Origin: Clarkia xantiana subsp. parviflora
Taxonomy: Eukaryota; Streptophyta; Magnoliopsida; Myrtales; Onagraceae
Length of the DNA stretch: 64,000 bases
Assembly: GCA_036873135.1 (NCBI GenBank)
Contig: JAPTYO010000022.1
Coordinates: 4,460,979-4,524,978 of the forward strand
Direction: 5' to 3'
Shown here piece after piece: positions 10,401-22,015 of this stretch (within the stretch, counting starts at the first letter, position 1; the number at the start of each line of letters is the position of its first letter). Below the pieces are notes generated by a model. The model made no database searches and was not told where the DNA came from. It saw nothing but the letters and a program-made list of their open reading frames with translations. The position numbers and the translations under genes were made by a program.

Positions 10401-11338
10401 AGACAGATATTAAATTCAAAGATCGTTCACCATTACTTGAATTCCAATTCAAAGAAGATTCATCCTGAAAATTAATATGAAAAGAAAAACTCATAGTCTT
10501 ACAGAAATCTAGCATAAACGCTAGTCTTCTTGAACAAGACGGCGCTGACATAATGAATCAAGCTAACCTGTGAAGAAAGTCACTAAAGGATGCGAGTTAG
10601 GAAAGAGAGTTACCAAGAGGTAAAGAGCATGAGAAATTGAGCGAGGGCGAGAGAGATGAGGGTGGCGAGCATGGGCATGACGCCGATCGGAGGCTCACCG
10701 ACACGGATGGAACACAGATTTGATAAAACTGAAGAACCACAAACAATCTATAATAGACAAAGAATCACCTTAAAACTCGCTGCTGCAACACGCCGACCGT
10801 TACTGCTGGTGGTGGGTTGAGGCCATGCGAGAGGAGTTGCTTGAGCGGTTCGAGAAGAGGCGGGACGCGGTGAGAGCTCAAGTGGAGGACGGGACACTGT
10901 GGTCGAACGGACACTCCGATCACTCCTCTCACAAGGAGCTGTGCCTCCTCATCTTCTTTTGAAGAGACCCCTCTCTGTCGTTAGGGTTTTTACCCAACCT
11001 TTATATATCCCTTTTTTTTGCCGTACAAATAAATACATATTCTTTTACCGAAAAAAAAAAAGTTTTAGTGTGTAATTTGTATTTAATTGAAAATTCTCCT
11101 TTTTAAGGTACTACACACCTATGACCAAAAAAAAATAAAGTACTACACACCGAAAATTGCACTCGCATTGTACACATGAATATCTCCGTGTGCACATCGG
11201 TGTGTAATCTGTATACACTAAAAAATTCACCTTTTTTATCTACATCTGTATTTATTTTGTGTGCATTATGTATACAGATCCACACAGAAAAGCCGGTGTG
11301 TCATTTTTTAGTGTGGAATCATGCATTTTCTTGTAGTG
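7450..11338. mobile_element. Non-autonomous CACTA transposon with captured gene pieces
   Basis: The ends are CACTACAAGAAAA and TTTTCTTGTAGTG, a 13-bp inverted repeat, flanked by the 3-bp duplication CTT (7447-7449 and 11339-11341). Subterminal regions are rich in short GTGTG/CACAC motifs (for example GTGTACACACCGG), typical of CACTA elements. No transposase reading frame is visible in 3.9 kb, so the element is non-autonomous. Its interior carries TOPLESS-like exons (8930-9840). A short minus-strand open stretch at about 8660-8750 (LYEMKVALLDEIGW) and an exon-like one at 10363-10551 were not identified. It is inserted between the protease and second gag-like segment of T1, and removing it rejoins the T1 sequence. 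Confidence 0.93.
8930..9840 (-). pseudogene. TOPLESS/TPR-type WD40 corepressor fragment captured by CACTA
   Basis: TOPLESS proteins are Groucho-like nuclear corepressors whose C-terminal half is WD40 repeats. Three consecutive exons can be read. About 9756-9840 gives GSRVDYQAPGRWCTTMAYS, with a stop just before it. 9179-9407 gives LFSCGTSKDGESHLVEWN, GVVQFDTIKNRFLAAGDEF and VKFWEMDSVQLL. About 8930-9080 gives ASPQIRFNKD, then a stop, then ANENVIKIMANSDGFRLL. The first intron keeps exact GT-AG borders, splitting an Arg codon as AG/A, so genomic DNA and not cDNA was captured. Damage: in-frame stops in the first and third exons, a small deletion near 9760, and a lost base before the 9179 donor. 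No functional protein is possible. Membership in the TPL/TPR family is secure from these motifs; which paralogue was copied is not known. Confidence 0.85.
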
Positions 11339-11341
11339 CTT

Positions 11342-12276
11342 AGCCTTTTCATCACCTTCTATTTGTCTTGGATGGCCCCAGTCATGACCATAGCCACTGT
11401 GTCTGACTTGTGTGATCCACATCTCATGGAGTTGACGTAGCACTGCCTTGCAGTGCGTTGATCACCTAAGACTTCCCCAATTCCGTTTTCAGTGATATAC
11501 TTCAGCTTTTGATGCATTGTAGATGGCACAATTTCATATGGATGTATGGTTGTTCTTCCTAAGATCCCGTTGTAGGCTCCCAGGCTTTCAACCACCATGA
11601 AGTTGACGTTCACTCTTAGCTGTGTCCATCCCTGGCCCATGGTCACTGGCAGGGTTATCATTCCTATGGGATAACTTGTTGCCCCTGAGAAGCCAACCAG
11701 AGGGAAGTTGACTGGTTTGATGTCTGCCTTTGTTTTTCCTATCTCTTCCAGGACCCTTAGGCTTAGGAGGTCTGCAGAGCTGCCCCCATCTACCAGTATT
11801 CTTTTTACATCGAAATTATCGATGTCCATCGTGATGACTAAAGCATCATCGTGCGGGAAGACAATACGACTCTTGTCCTTCTCCGAAAACTCAATCTTCA
11901 TCTCCTCTCCTTCTCGTGGTCTCTTTCTCCACTTTGGCATTGAGCTCAGCTTGGATGCATAAACCTCTCTTGCATTGGCTGTTGGGCCACCCGATGCCAC
12001 TCCTCCATGTATCATGTTTATAGTACCCCTCTTGTTAGGTGGGGGATTATAATCTACCTTGTCTTTGCCTTTGTCCGTGTATGATGGCCCTAGTTGTGTA
12101 CTATTGCCACCGTGATCAACAAACTGTTTTAGCTCTCCTCTTTGGATGATATTGTTGATACTTAGCTTCAAGCTAAAGCATTCGTTCGTATCATGCCCAT
12201 ATGCCTCATGATTATCACACCATCTATCCTTTTGTGTCCCTACCATTGGGGCTCTCCATCTTCCGGGGGCGACCAT
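11342..12276 (-). pseudogene. Tat gag C-terminus and aspartic protease (T1)
   Basis: The frame starts with the Cys/His motif WCDNHEAYGHDTNEC and a basic linker ending KRGTINMIHGG. It then gives the retropepsin-like domain: DDALVITMDIDNFDVKRI, the active site ILVDGGSSADLL, VGFSGATSYPIGMI, and GRTTIHPYEIVPSTMHQKLK. The catalytic Asp in DGGSS is intact, and this part is one open frame of about 305 residues. The reading frame stops shortly after the domain, and T1 sequence then passes into the second gag-like segment rather than reverse transcriptase. In a full element this protease would cut the Gag-Pol polyprotein inside the particle. Confidence 0.8.
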
Positions 12277-13968
12277 AATTTCTGATTTCTCATCTCTCTC
12301 AGGACCACTGCTGGGGTGGTGTTCAATGGTATGAACTTGATAACATTTATTTCCCTAGCCTTCAATGGCTCACCCATCTGACTTCTTTGCTGAGGCGGAA
12401 GCCATTCTTGTTGCCTTATGGGTTGAGGTGCCTGAGGTGGCTTTCCCTTATTCTGCTTTGTATTGTCCTCCTTTGCTGCCTGAATCTTGGCCTTCTTACT
12501 CACTCTGTGCCTCTCTAGGTCTATGTGAGTTTTCACTCTCCCTGCCAGCTCCTCTAAGGTACTTGCAGGTTTTTTGGCCATCTTTTCTGCCAATGTGGAC
12601 CCAAAGCGGCCTAGGTTTCTTATGAAGGCTCTTATTATTTCACCCTCGGTGATGTCGCCTTGTATGTCTGCTATGTTCTGGTTGAACCTAGTGTAGTAAT
12701 CAGCCAAAGATTCATCATTCTCTTGCTTCACATCATCTAGGGAGCCTGTTCCTTTGAGTAGCTTCCTTTCTCCTAGGTATCTCTGAAGAAACTTCGCCTT
12801 TAGCTGCGCCCATGAGTGAATGCTCTCAGTAGGTAGGCTAAAAAACCAATGTGATGCCACCCCTGACAGGGTGTTTGGAAATAAGAGTGCCTTGTAGCGG
12901 TCATCAGTTGTTCTCCCAAATAGAGAGGCTTCATGCTACTGGATGTGCTCTAAAGGGTCTCCCTTGCCATTGTATTTTGCTATCTGTATTGTATGCAAGG
13001 AGTCTGGCACTTTGTTCATTTCCAATCTCTCGTGAAGGGGTGGTTTGTGTTGTCACTCAAGCAGTGCAATCCGTTCCTCTTGGACTCACTCATCTTCCTT
13101 ACTATCATGGCTTCTATCTCCTCCGGGGTAATCATCACCGGCGTTGGAGTATAGTCTCTCTGATATCCTCCATAATTATAAACTGGGCTTACTGGGATCC
13201 CTTGTCCGTGCTGGTACGGACTATAGGCGTATCCTTGATATCCCTGTTGAGTTACTTGGTGGAATTCCTGCCTCCTTGGAGGTCTTGCCTGTCTATCTAC
13301 CCCCAGCGGGGTGTATGCCCTGGCATCCTGCTGTGGCTGTTGCTGCCTTAGAGGCACAAACTGTTGCCTTCTCTCTGGGGGTGGCCTTTGGTCATCTCTC
13401 CTTTGTTCTTCTCGCTGCCCTGATGGAGGGTGCGAGTAGTGTTCTTCTTCTGGGACTCGTTCTTCCTCATGAACTTCTTCTTCTTCATGCTGGTGTTGCC
13501 TTCCCTGCCTGTTCCTCAGAGTCTCTCTATAGGCTAGCAGCTCATCCAATGCGCTCATCAACCCCGGAGTCACTGTCTGTGCTCCTTGCGAGTATGAGGG
13601 CCTTGTGTTAGTTGTGTGGGCGCGATTGTCGTTTCTTTGAGCCGGCATTCCATATGGATACCCTTGAGGTTGTGCCTCATAGTAGTACCCCTGAGGAGGT
13701 GCCGTGTACTAGGATGGCACTCCTTGTTGCCCCCCTGTCTCTGTGGCCTCCTATCCAATGGAGTTGAGGCTGTGGAAAACTCAGCCCCAGCTGGGCGTGA
13801 AGGTCCTCCTTCCTGATTGTTATGCTGGGGTGCCTGTGGGGCTACCTGAGGCTCTGGGTGTATAGGCTGTTTCTCTGGGTTAGGCTGCCTTGCTGGAGGT
13901 ATAGGTTGTCTCTTTTGCCTATTGCCCCCAGGTGGGCGATTATGTCTAGACGCTAAGTTATTCGTCAT
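12240..13968 (-). pseudogene. Tat Gag polyprotein (T1), frameshifted
   Basis: The start is Met at 13968 (MTNNLASRHNRPPGG), 50 bases after the primer-binding site. The N-terminal third is Pro/Gln-rich, then Glu/Arg-rich (HEEEEVHEEERVPEEEH). The capsid-like core follows: HWFFSLPTESIHSWAQLK, FLQRYLGERKLLKG, DESLADYYTRFNQNIADI and IIRAFIRNLGRFGS. It matches element A gag (ALTWFFSLPPGCISSW; IIRTF/TIRTFLRNL) in order. Frameshifts near 13640, 13025 and 12250 and a stop near 12930 break it into at least four frames. The product would form the virus-like particle. Confidence 0.8.
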
Positions 13969-14000
13969 CGCTCTCGTGATTGCCAGGCTTTCTGTTCGAA

Positions 14001-14019
14001 GCCCACGGACGGCGCCAAG
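14001..14019 (-). promoter_or_regulatory. Primer-binding site of T1
   Basis: Reverse complement CTTGGCGCCGTCCGTGGGC starts directly after the LTR end CTAACA. Elements A and B have the near-identical TTGGCGCCGTCTGTGGGAA after their 5' LTRs. It is the site where a tRNA 3' end primes minus-strand synthesis; the tRNA was not identified. Confidence 0.8.
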
Positions 14020-14780
14020 TGTTAGGTTCTAAGCCTTCGGTCAACGGGTTGTCGGTCTAAGGCTTACTCCTCACTGGTGAGCTGACGGATTTAGAACTGT
14101 CGGGGCTAGTCGCTCTGATGCTTGTCCTTCTGTTCTCCTTCTTCTCTTCTCCACGCTACCCTGCAACAGGGGCAATATCAAGCACGGAGGGGGGGGGGGT
14201 GGTGGTGCTTGATGAACCCTCTCCGATGCTTAAGTCAGAACGTCGCTTTTAGAGAGATAAAGCTAGAGAGAAGTCAGAGCTAAATTGCACACTTAGCCAA
14301 GATGGTCAAATGAATGGTGGAAGGGTTGTATTTATAGGCAACGGTGTCATTAAGGTGGCTTAATGACGTCGTTAACCTCTAAAAACAATTAATTAGTCCT
14401 TGATCACATAATTAAAACCTTAAAGCATGGAGAAGTTGGCGGAAATAACCTAAGTGCGGGAGTCGGAAATGGAGCCGGGGCCCTTGGGGGCGGGGAGGAA
14501 ATCCGACCCCCAAGGGTAGGGGTTGGGTGTGGCCACCCAACCCCTCCCAAGGGGAGATGGGTTGGCCAACCTGATCTCCCCTAGGGGAGGTCGGGTATGG
14601 CCACCCGACCTCACCTAGGTGAGTTCGTCGCGCGGTCCGGACGAGTATTTTTGCCTCGTCCGGACCGTTGGCGTTTCGGCGGGGTGTTTGGGTCGAAGTT
14701 TCAATTTATAATCATTAACGGGGTGATCAAAATAAAACAATTCGGAAGTCAACGGGTTCAAATTGGGCGTATATCCATTT
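14020..14780 (-). repeat. 5' LTR of T1
   Basis: Reverse-oriented LTR with inner end TGTTAGG (CTAACA in element sense) and outer end at ATATCCATTT, where the expected CCATCA has mutated. It contains a short palindrome array (about 14500-14625), a TATA box in reverse complement (about 14328-14336), and the C-tract hairpin (G-rich on this strand) at 14177-14213. Homologous to the LTRs of T0 and T3 by eye. No duplication can be tested, because the other end of T1 is outside the window. Confidence 0.8.
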
Positions 14781-16090
14781 GTGGGGAGCAGTAATTACGG
14801 GGCCACTGGGTGATTAGATACTGCGTGGATTGCTTGAATACATTGGTAGCCCAATAAATACGAGGTTAATGCCCTTGATATCAACAGTGGCGATTTTTTT
14901 AACGTTTTGATGTTCGCCTATATACACGGTCGGTTGGTTTCATTCATCATTCACTCCAAATGGTTCGGATTGCTCTCTGCAACATGTTATTACTTCTTTC
15001 TACATCATCTTCACTCTTGTACATCAATTTATCCGGTAAGCATTGATACAGCTTTCTCTCATGCGTTATTTTCGGAGAAGTTTATGTGCTAACTTCATGC
15101 TGTTACATACAAGTGAACCCCTGTTTGTACTCGACTACCAGGATGTAACACTCGTTTTTCTTTTCCCCGTTTTACAGGTTCCTGCGGACCCCTACTTTAT
15201 ATCGTGGTGGGATCTGTCCCTATTGTTGTTTTTTGTTGGTTTATTCAACATTCGTTTTGCAATTTTGAAACGAAAACGTTAAGGTTAACGCAATTGTATC
15301 TTTGTAAGTGTTGTGAAAATATGCATTATGAACTCATGTACGTTGTGGAGGCTGCATATTGGCATTCACAAACTTATCGGCCTCCCACCATCTCTCCCCT
15401 TGATATCGGAGTGATTACAGGGAACCCACATAGGTGATTGTTTATGCGTGCCTCCGGTTTTTTAGTATTTTAAACAGGTTGAAGGTGACTCTTCATGCAA
15501 TACTATGATTAGGTTAACTCTGCAAATAACTTTATCATAGTATTGCTTGTCGAATCACCGTATATACTGTTTGAACTACTCAATTACGATTTTACAGACC
15601 GGATCCGGTACTTACCGTTGTATAGTTCGTAGTCTATTTGTTTATGTTAGTTTGACGGTTTTGTCATCGTGATTTAGAAATGATTATGTATATAAACACT
15701 ACTTTAGTGTGTATTGTATTGATCATTAATAAGTAGTGTTCAAATATCATGTACAAAATTGTACTGCAAGTTACGACTAATAATAAGAAAAAAAGTTGAA
15801 AATACAATTTACACACGTATGATTAAGTCAAGGGTATAGTTTGGTTCCTATGGTAATGGTGACGTGAATTGGACGATGTTATGCCAACATAGTAGAACAT
15901 ACGTTCAGTACATGTCGTAATGTATGTAAGCACATCTAATACATCAACAAGTTCATACTACATATCAAAGGTTTCCATACCACATACCAGAAGTTCTGTG
16001 TAACATAATTATAGTGGCGCCATCCTTTAATTAGCACAAATATTACAACACCGCAAACATACGTATGTGGTTCATACCATATAGGTATGA
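14781..16090. other. Low-copy flank, no gene recognised
   Basis: Sequence of normal base composition with several short open frames (for example 15043-15282, hydrophobic). None shows a recognisable domain or a convincing exon series. The word 'acctgcatatacacgg'-like promoter or leader sequence near 14910 could belong to an unknown transcript, but nothing supports this. It is the longest stretch in the left half without transposon hallmarks. Confidence 0.4.
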
Positions 16091-16091
16091 A

Positions 16092-16919
16092 CCACTAGTA
16101 TATGGTGGAAATGAGAGTACCTTGCGGAGAAACATCAAAGTGAATGCACTGTCCCTTCCCTAATATGTTCGCCATGTAAAAATTCTTCCATCCCTTCTTA
16201 AAGCGGTATCGCAGAGCACGTTGACGCACCGGGAGATGATTGTACCTGTGCTTAGCAGGTGCTATTTCAACCTCTACTTTCCACAACATTCCAACAGGAT
16301 CTACAATCTCCACTTCACTCAAGCTGTCCAGCCGATTGTAAACAGCAAACCTCTTTGGAATAGTCTGCAGAGTCCAACGAAACTACAAATATGTTTACAC
16401 ACACAAAGGAATAAAACTAACACTTCCCAACCGTTTAATGAAAAGCGAGATGAGATTACAAATGGATCTTGCACATCTTGACTTTCTACCGGTTAATCTG
16501 ATATTGCAATCACGATCGCAGGTGTCTTCACTGACACCGTCACCTAAACAACTTAAGTCATCAGATGAAACTTCTTCCTCCTCATCAGATGAACTGTTTT
16601 CCACGGCTATAGGTCCTTCTTTCAGGAAAAACCCTCCTGATTATACACTTGAACATACATCAAATATTCTCCGACCAGTTTGAAGACGATAGTATCTCCA
16701 ATCGATAGGAACACATCGTGTGCGAACTGATCCCAACCGTCTGTGAAGGCACAACTGGTGATCACATTGTGGGAGTCTCTTTTCTATTCCAAGTTCACAT
16801 CTCAAATACAACCATAGGTAAAATCTCCCACCCCATACGCCAAACGCAGTTTGTATCGGCCCTGCCTCGCCATCGAGAACATTTCTCCTCGAAGCATCTA
16901 CAATCGAATGCGTAGACAT
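16092..16919 (-). pseudogene. B3-domain (REM-like) DNA-binding gene remnant
   Basis: Two B3-like domains can be read on the minus strand. The first (about 16870-16640) gives CAFTDGWDQFAHDVFLSIGD followed by TIVFKLVGEYLMYVQVYN, the GW..F...L..GD..VFKL pattern of REM-type B3 proteins. An acidic linker follows (SSSDEEEEVSSDD, 16600-16560). The second (about 16380-16095) gives TIPKRFAVYNRLDSLSEVEI, DPVGMLWKVEVE and KKGWKNFYMANILGKGQCIHF. B3 proteins bind DNA in the nucleus and often regulate reproductive development. Stop codons and frame changes upstream of the first domain, and no clear start, argue for a decayed copy, although unrecognised introns could explain some of this. The family call is from pattern only. 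Confidence 0.5.
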
Positions 16920-16929
16920 TTACTTATGA

Positions 16930-17938
16930 CAGTGTAACCCCGAAGTCGTTCCCAAAGGTATTTCAAAGTAAGGAGGAACTTACCAATTGACTGTTGCAGT
17001 CATCTGTAATTACAATACAGCACGGGGTGAACAGGATACCCATTTGGCCTCCGAACAATATTACCAATTGGTCTAGAAGCTTGTTGCTCATCCTTCAATA
17101 TACAAGAGTAGTTAACCTTTCGTTATACTCTTACTATGTTGACACAAGAGTGAGATATGTCTGCAACACAATTCAACAGAAACGACGAACATCAATTCGG
17201 TGGGGAATTCGTTTTGTAATAAAATCGGTCGGCAAAGCAAAAGGGAATCTCCGGAAAATACGAAATTAACAAAAATTCGAAATACGAAATAACAAAAATT
17301 CCTAAACAAAATCGATAAATTATAAAAAAAGACAGAAAGAAACATAAAATTGCAAATTTAACCATCTAAACGATAAAATTTGGTCTAAAAACGTCAAACC
17401 CCATAGTTTACTATGAGTCTTGCTCAATCGCCGTTTATGCATGAAATACTGTACTCACACGCCAAAATTCGACGCTTTGCCAACTTCGCCCACATCAGTC
17501 ACTTTTTTACTCTAAATGTTTGTTTTAAAGTCAACTGGGTAATTTTGTATGTCTGTTTTTTAGGTAAACACAATGAGAGTGAATTCCCAAAATAGGTCAG
17601 TTTGACAAACTTATTCCCAAACTAGGCTTATTCAGAAACTAATTTCCACACTAGGTTTTTCTAAAAAAATTTATCATTTATATTTTCTACTTTACATCCT
17701 AAAGTTTATATATTATGTTAAAATTGACCTTAAACCAAAATATAATACAAGAAATGTATTTAAAAAATTGAAAAATAAAATAATAATGTAAAAGTTATAA
17801 ACTAAAAAATAATAAATTAGTAATTGTGAAAATAAATTATAAAAACAATGATATAAAAAGTAAAAAAAAAAAAAAAACTAAATGCTCTTTTTAAGTATGA
17901 AAACATAAAAATGAAAGCATAAACCTTAAATAAAACAT
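16930..17938. other. AT-rich flank before the Copia element
   Basis: No gene is seen apart from the truncated LTR at 17260-17497. From 17600 onward the sequence is strongly A/T-rich with short homopolymers and no long open frame. Confidence 0.5.
17260..17497 (-). repeat. Truncated LTR of the TRIM family
   Basis: The reverse complement starts TGATGTGGGCGAAG and follows the 5' half of the LTRs at 38629-39060 and 39461-39892, including words such as ATGGTTAAATTTGCAATTTT and CGCCGTTT..ATGCATG. Similarity ends at about 17260, so roughly the last 190 bp of the LTR are missing. No matching internal sequence or second LTR is nearby. Confidence 0.75.
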
Positions 17939-18685
17939 GTTAAATTTTTTAAATTATTTTGTACAAGCCCATTGTATTTACTCTAGCCCAGCCCAATTTG
18001 TTTTAGTGAATAAATTTGTGGAAACACTTTGTACCACATCGAATAGTTTACTCTCCTCGTCCCTTATCATCTCCTATATAAAGGAGTCGTCCTCTTCAAT
18101 TTTTTACACAATGAGAAATGGAATCTCTTCCTTCTTGGTTGAGTATTCAATTTTTCGGAACCCATAATCTTGGGATCCAATTATATTTTCTCATCCTTTG
18201 TTCTCCGTGTTAACGAATGCAGAGTTCTTCTAGGTTGGTTTCGACTTATGTCTTGTTCGACCTTTCTAGTTATTTTATTTATAGTCGTTGTCGTCGGCTT
18301 TCCTGTTCTTTGTTTGAGTTCATGTATCGTGAGTTCAGTTCGGTCGAACGTGTTGCATGCATAACACGATTTGATGACACTGTTGAATCCTGGGAGGTGA
18401 TCGGCCCTTGTATAAACCCCTTTGCATAACCCGAGGGTGGGGAGAGGCGAAATTGCTTTAAAGAGACCGTGATCCGCATGGGCCTCAGTATAAAATATAC
18501 GTATTCGTTTTGTGTCAATTTTACGTATAATTTCAGTGTTGCCTATATCTTGCATGTTAATTGGTATAATTACTTGTACGTAACCGAAATTTGACTAATT
18601 GCTTTTTAGTCATTGAATTTTAAAATATTGCATTTTGGTCCTCGGAATTTGTAAATTTGCATATTTACCCTCAATATTTCCAACA
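17939..18685 (+). repeat. 5' LTR of the Copia element
   Basis: Strongly similar by eye to 34577-35377 from TTTGTACAAGCCCATTG to TTTGCATATTTACC. A TATA-like CTCCTATATAAAGG lies near 18071-18084. The first bases are shortened relative to the 3' copy. A minus-strand open frame of 124 codons (18181-18555) recurs in the 3' LTR but shows no known domain. Confidence 0.75.
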
Positions 18686-21059
18686 ATCTTAAGGAAATTA
18701 ATTATTTGTTGGTTTTATAAGATGGTGTTTAGTTAAATTTTGAGATTCAATTTATTGGAGAAAATAATTATTTATTCTCTAAATTCACAAATAGTGTCGA
18801 ACAACGACGGTGAGAATGTGAACATGCTCGAGAAGAGAGCACACGCGACTGATAAAATCTCTAAAGCCATTTAGGCCATCGAGACTGCTAAAGTCGTCAA
18901 AGCCGCTGAGGCTATTAGGACCGTTGAGGTCGCTACGTCATTGAGACCACTATGACTAATCGAGATGGTCAGGGTTGTTAAACCTGTTAAGGCATCCGAA
19001 ATTGATATGTTTTCTAAGGTGACTTTGGTCACAATACCTATTTTAGTCGTTGAGGCTTATGGGGTCGTTGAATCCATTGTTGAAAATGAGATTAAGAAAT
19101 CGGTTAAAACCGATTGAGTGTGTATGACAATTGTTATCGAAATTTTATTTCCTTGTCTAAACACTAATTATCACTTTTGAGATATAAGTAAGTGTGAATC
19201 AACGAATCGATTGCACAATCCTGAAACTTGGCACGTATGTACGCTGAGACATTAGTACTAGGGAGTTAGCCCCGTTTGGGTCTAGTGTTGTTAAAACTGT
19301 GATTAATCGTGCCCAGGTTTATTTTCTGTCCAACAGGAAAAAAAAAATCTACTTGATTTTTGTAACTGAAGTGATTACTTAGTCATTGAAGTAAAAAATT
19401 CATATCGTTTTTTGAATTTTAGTAATCCGAATTTGATGTTCCGGATTAATTATCCCAAGGGGTTGATCATAGGTTCAATGTTTGAACGCTACTCAATGAG
19501 AATGTAGCTAACACTTAGCGGATAACTGTAAAATTGGGAAAGACCACGATCTTCTCGATGTGGTCTATAAATGGAATCATTCTGGGAGTTATGCTATCGC
19601 AAATGTCGACGCATTGATTACCATGGATGGACACTCTTCTAGGGCCGCCTTCTATGATGCCAAGAAAGTCGCTGAGACTTACTTCAGATATTGAAGTCAA
19701 AATATAGAAATTCTTTTTGACAAAATCTTTAAAAAAAAAATATAATAATGAAGTTGAAGCGTCCCTGTTGGGAGCTCTCTAATTCGTCTAAAAAGTTGTA
19801 TGTGAAATACTGATAGACGACAGCCTCAATAGAGATGAAGTGGAGTTACATTATAATTGTTTTGTTTTGGCCATTGTGCCTAAAAGGAACATGAAATAAG
19901 AATGTTCCTCATTGTGCTGAATTTGTGGCACAATAATTTAGAACATGTTAATTACCATACCTTGCGGAGGTTATCTAACATGCTTCATATTTCTAAATTC
20001 AAAGTAGATCAAGAACATATATGTGAAGTTTGCATTGAAACGAAACTCATTTGGTCGGAAGGATTACCGAACTTCTTGGTCTAATACATAGCAATGTTCG
20101 CGACTTAAAATATGTCCAAAAACGAGGCGGAAAATAAATACTTCATTACTTTCGTAGATAATAGTATTAAATATTGTTATGTATAGTTGATGAAGGGAAA
20201 AGATGAAACATTTTAATAAATTCATGATTTACAAACAAAAACTTGAGTTTCATCTAAATAAGATATTAAATGTTTTCGCAGTAAGAAATGCGACAACAAT
20301 GATTCTTTGTTTAGAGAATATTGACTTAAACACGATTTAATCCGTGAAGTCAATGCACCGCATAAAACCCCGATTGAGTTGGGTCGCGATTTCGATCCCA
20401 CCGGGCAATGTTTAACGGATTAGTTTTATTTTTGAACTAATTAGTATTAATAACGTTGCCGACGGTCAATTTTTTTGGCTTAGAATGTGAAAGGGTTGTC
20501 TGAATATATGTATCAGATAAAAATGATCGAATTCAACCACAACCCTTACATCATAAAATTTCGGGTAGTTTTGGCACTTGCGGTTAGGGGTGAGCGGTAA
20601 TGGGTACCCTGTGATTTTAGGTGTTCCCGGAACCTACCGTGTGTATATCGGTTCCTAAATTTTACTACCCAGAACCTACCATGTTGCATGTGAAACCGGA
20701 ACCGGAATCGCACCATTTGAAAACTACCGGTTCCGGGTACCCATTAGGAAGCTACTTAATATCATCCAAAAATTAAAAAATTCCAAAAAAATATTGGCAT
20801 TCTTCATAAATAATGCATGGATAAAAACTTCATAGATACAAAAACCTTCGTGCACATACAAACTCAGTGGATACGAATTATAAGTTGCATGTGTATTTCG
20901 TACAAACTCAAATCTAGTGCTGCTTGATGTTTCGACTTTTGCCCATGCTTGGTGACTCATTCGTAACTTCATTGGCTAAGATTAAAAAACATCTTTATGA
21001 GCTTTAAGATAATAGTGCTATAGTAGCCTGCGTGTTAATTACAAGATTCGTGACAATTG

Positions 21060-21090
<31 letters not shown>

Positions 21091-22015
21091 ACTAGTATAA
21101 TCGGTTCTGGTTCCAATTTCGGTTCTAACAACTCATTCCGGAACCGGAACCGGTCTTATAGGGTATTAAAATTGATTACCCGGAACCTACCCTATTTTCA
21201 AAAATGTTTTCCCGGAACCTATCCAATAGGCCGGTTCCGGTTCCAATCGGGTTTTGCTCACCCCTACTTGCGGTGCAACGGGTCAATGCCATTTATTGTT
21301 CTGAGGAACATATCGTTTTGAGAAACGCGTTGGTCTAATGCCCGAATTTGATCTCATGTTAGTTTAAGGAAAATTTTGATATTTTGACGGTTTGAGGACC
21401 TACATTGATTAAATGATGATCCGAGGATCAATGATGATGTGTTTGAGAGTTTGTAATAACTTCATACCCAACTCGTGTGTTAACACGTTAAATTTTTTGG
21501 AAGAAATTAAATAATGTGGTTGAAACCATGTTTGTTTTAGATTTTTGATTAATATGGGTAGCTATTTTAAATAGCAATTACCTTTTGAATAAAGTAACCC
21601 ATAAGAAGAAAGATAAACTCTGTTTGAGTTGTGCCTTCAAATGTGGGGGTGTCTTGCTAAGAGTTATGATACCTCTACGGAAAAGGTGCATACATGCCTT
21701 AAACTGTTGATTGCATTTTCAAGGGTACGCTCAGAACAGTAACACGTATCGATTTCTTCTGTTTGAGTTAAAAGTGTCGGATATACACAAAGATACGTTA
21801 ATGAAATCGAGAAATGCATATTTCTTTGGAAAAATTTTTTTGCTAAGTCTAGAGGAGAGGCAAGCATATGAGACTATAGAAGAAAATAGTCAAGACCGAG
21901 AACATGGAGGGCATGTTGAGGTCAAGACCGAGGTTGAAACCGAGGTCGAGCCCATGATGAGTAAAATGGCGAGGATTGAAGAATCATATGGTCCATTTTT
22001 CTGGCCTATATACTT
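18686..22015 (+). pseudogene. Decayed Copia gag/integrase region
   Basis: This lies between the 5' LTR and the recognisable reverse transcriptase and is broken in all frames. Short pieces can be read, such as LWHNNLEHVNYHTLRRLSNM followed by HICEVCIETK at about 19925-20050, which looks like the GAG_pre-integrase/zinc-binding motif (LWH..LGH.......L) of Copia elements. A few acidic or repetitive pieces lie near 18790-19130. The hAT MITE interrupts it at 20585-21266. Nothing here can be expressed. Confidence 0.55.
20585..21266. mobile_element. hAT-type MITE
   Basis: The 682-bp element has perfect 11-bp terminal inverted repeats, TAGGGGTGAGC and GCTCACCCCTA. The 8-bp duplication CTTGCGGT flanks it (20577-20584 and 21267-21274), the length expected of hAT transposases. 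The interior is built of inverted GGTTCCGG/CCGGAACC words around an AT-rich core that includes an (AT)n run at about 21063-21090. It has no coding capacity. Removing it and one duplication restores the Copia sequence. Confidence 0.93.

Larger units (their letters stand above)
3349..14780 (-). mobile_element. Tat-lineage element T1 with duplicated gag-like segment, lacking pol
   Basis: Read on the minus strand from its 5' LTR (14780-14020), the element shows a TGGCGCC primer-binding site, gag, a protease with a DGGSS active site, then (after a CACTA insertion) a second gag-like segment with its own Cys/His motif, then a tandem-repeat cluster and the antisense gene. No reverse transcriptase, RNase H or integrase is found between protease and repeats. 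The 3' end is cut by the insertion of T0 at 3348. T3 at the right edge has the same order, which points to a family of non-autonomous elements and not one damaged copy. Confidence 0.8.

Noticed and set aside
10363..10551. Further TOPLESS exon inside the CACTA element
   Set aside because: An exon-like stretch with a TTTTCAG acceptor is present, but its translation does not match any TOPLESS motif I recognise.
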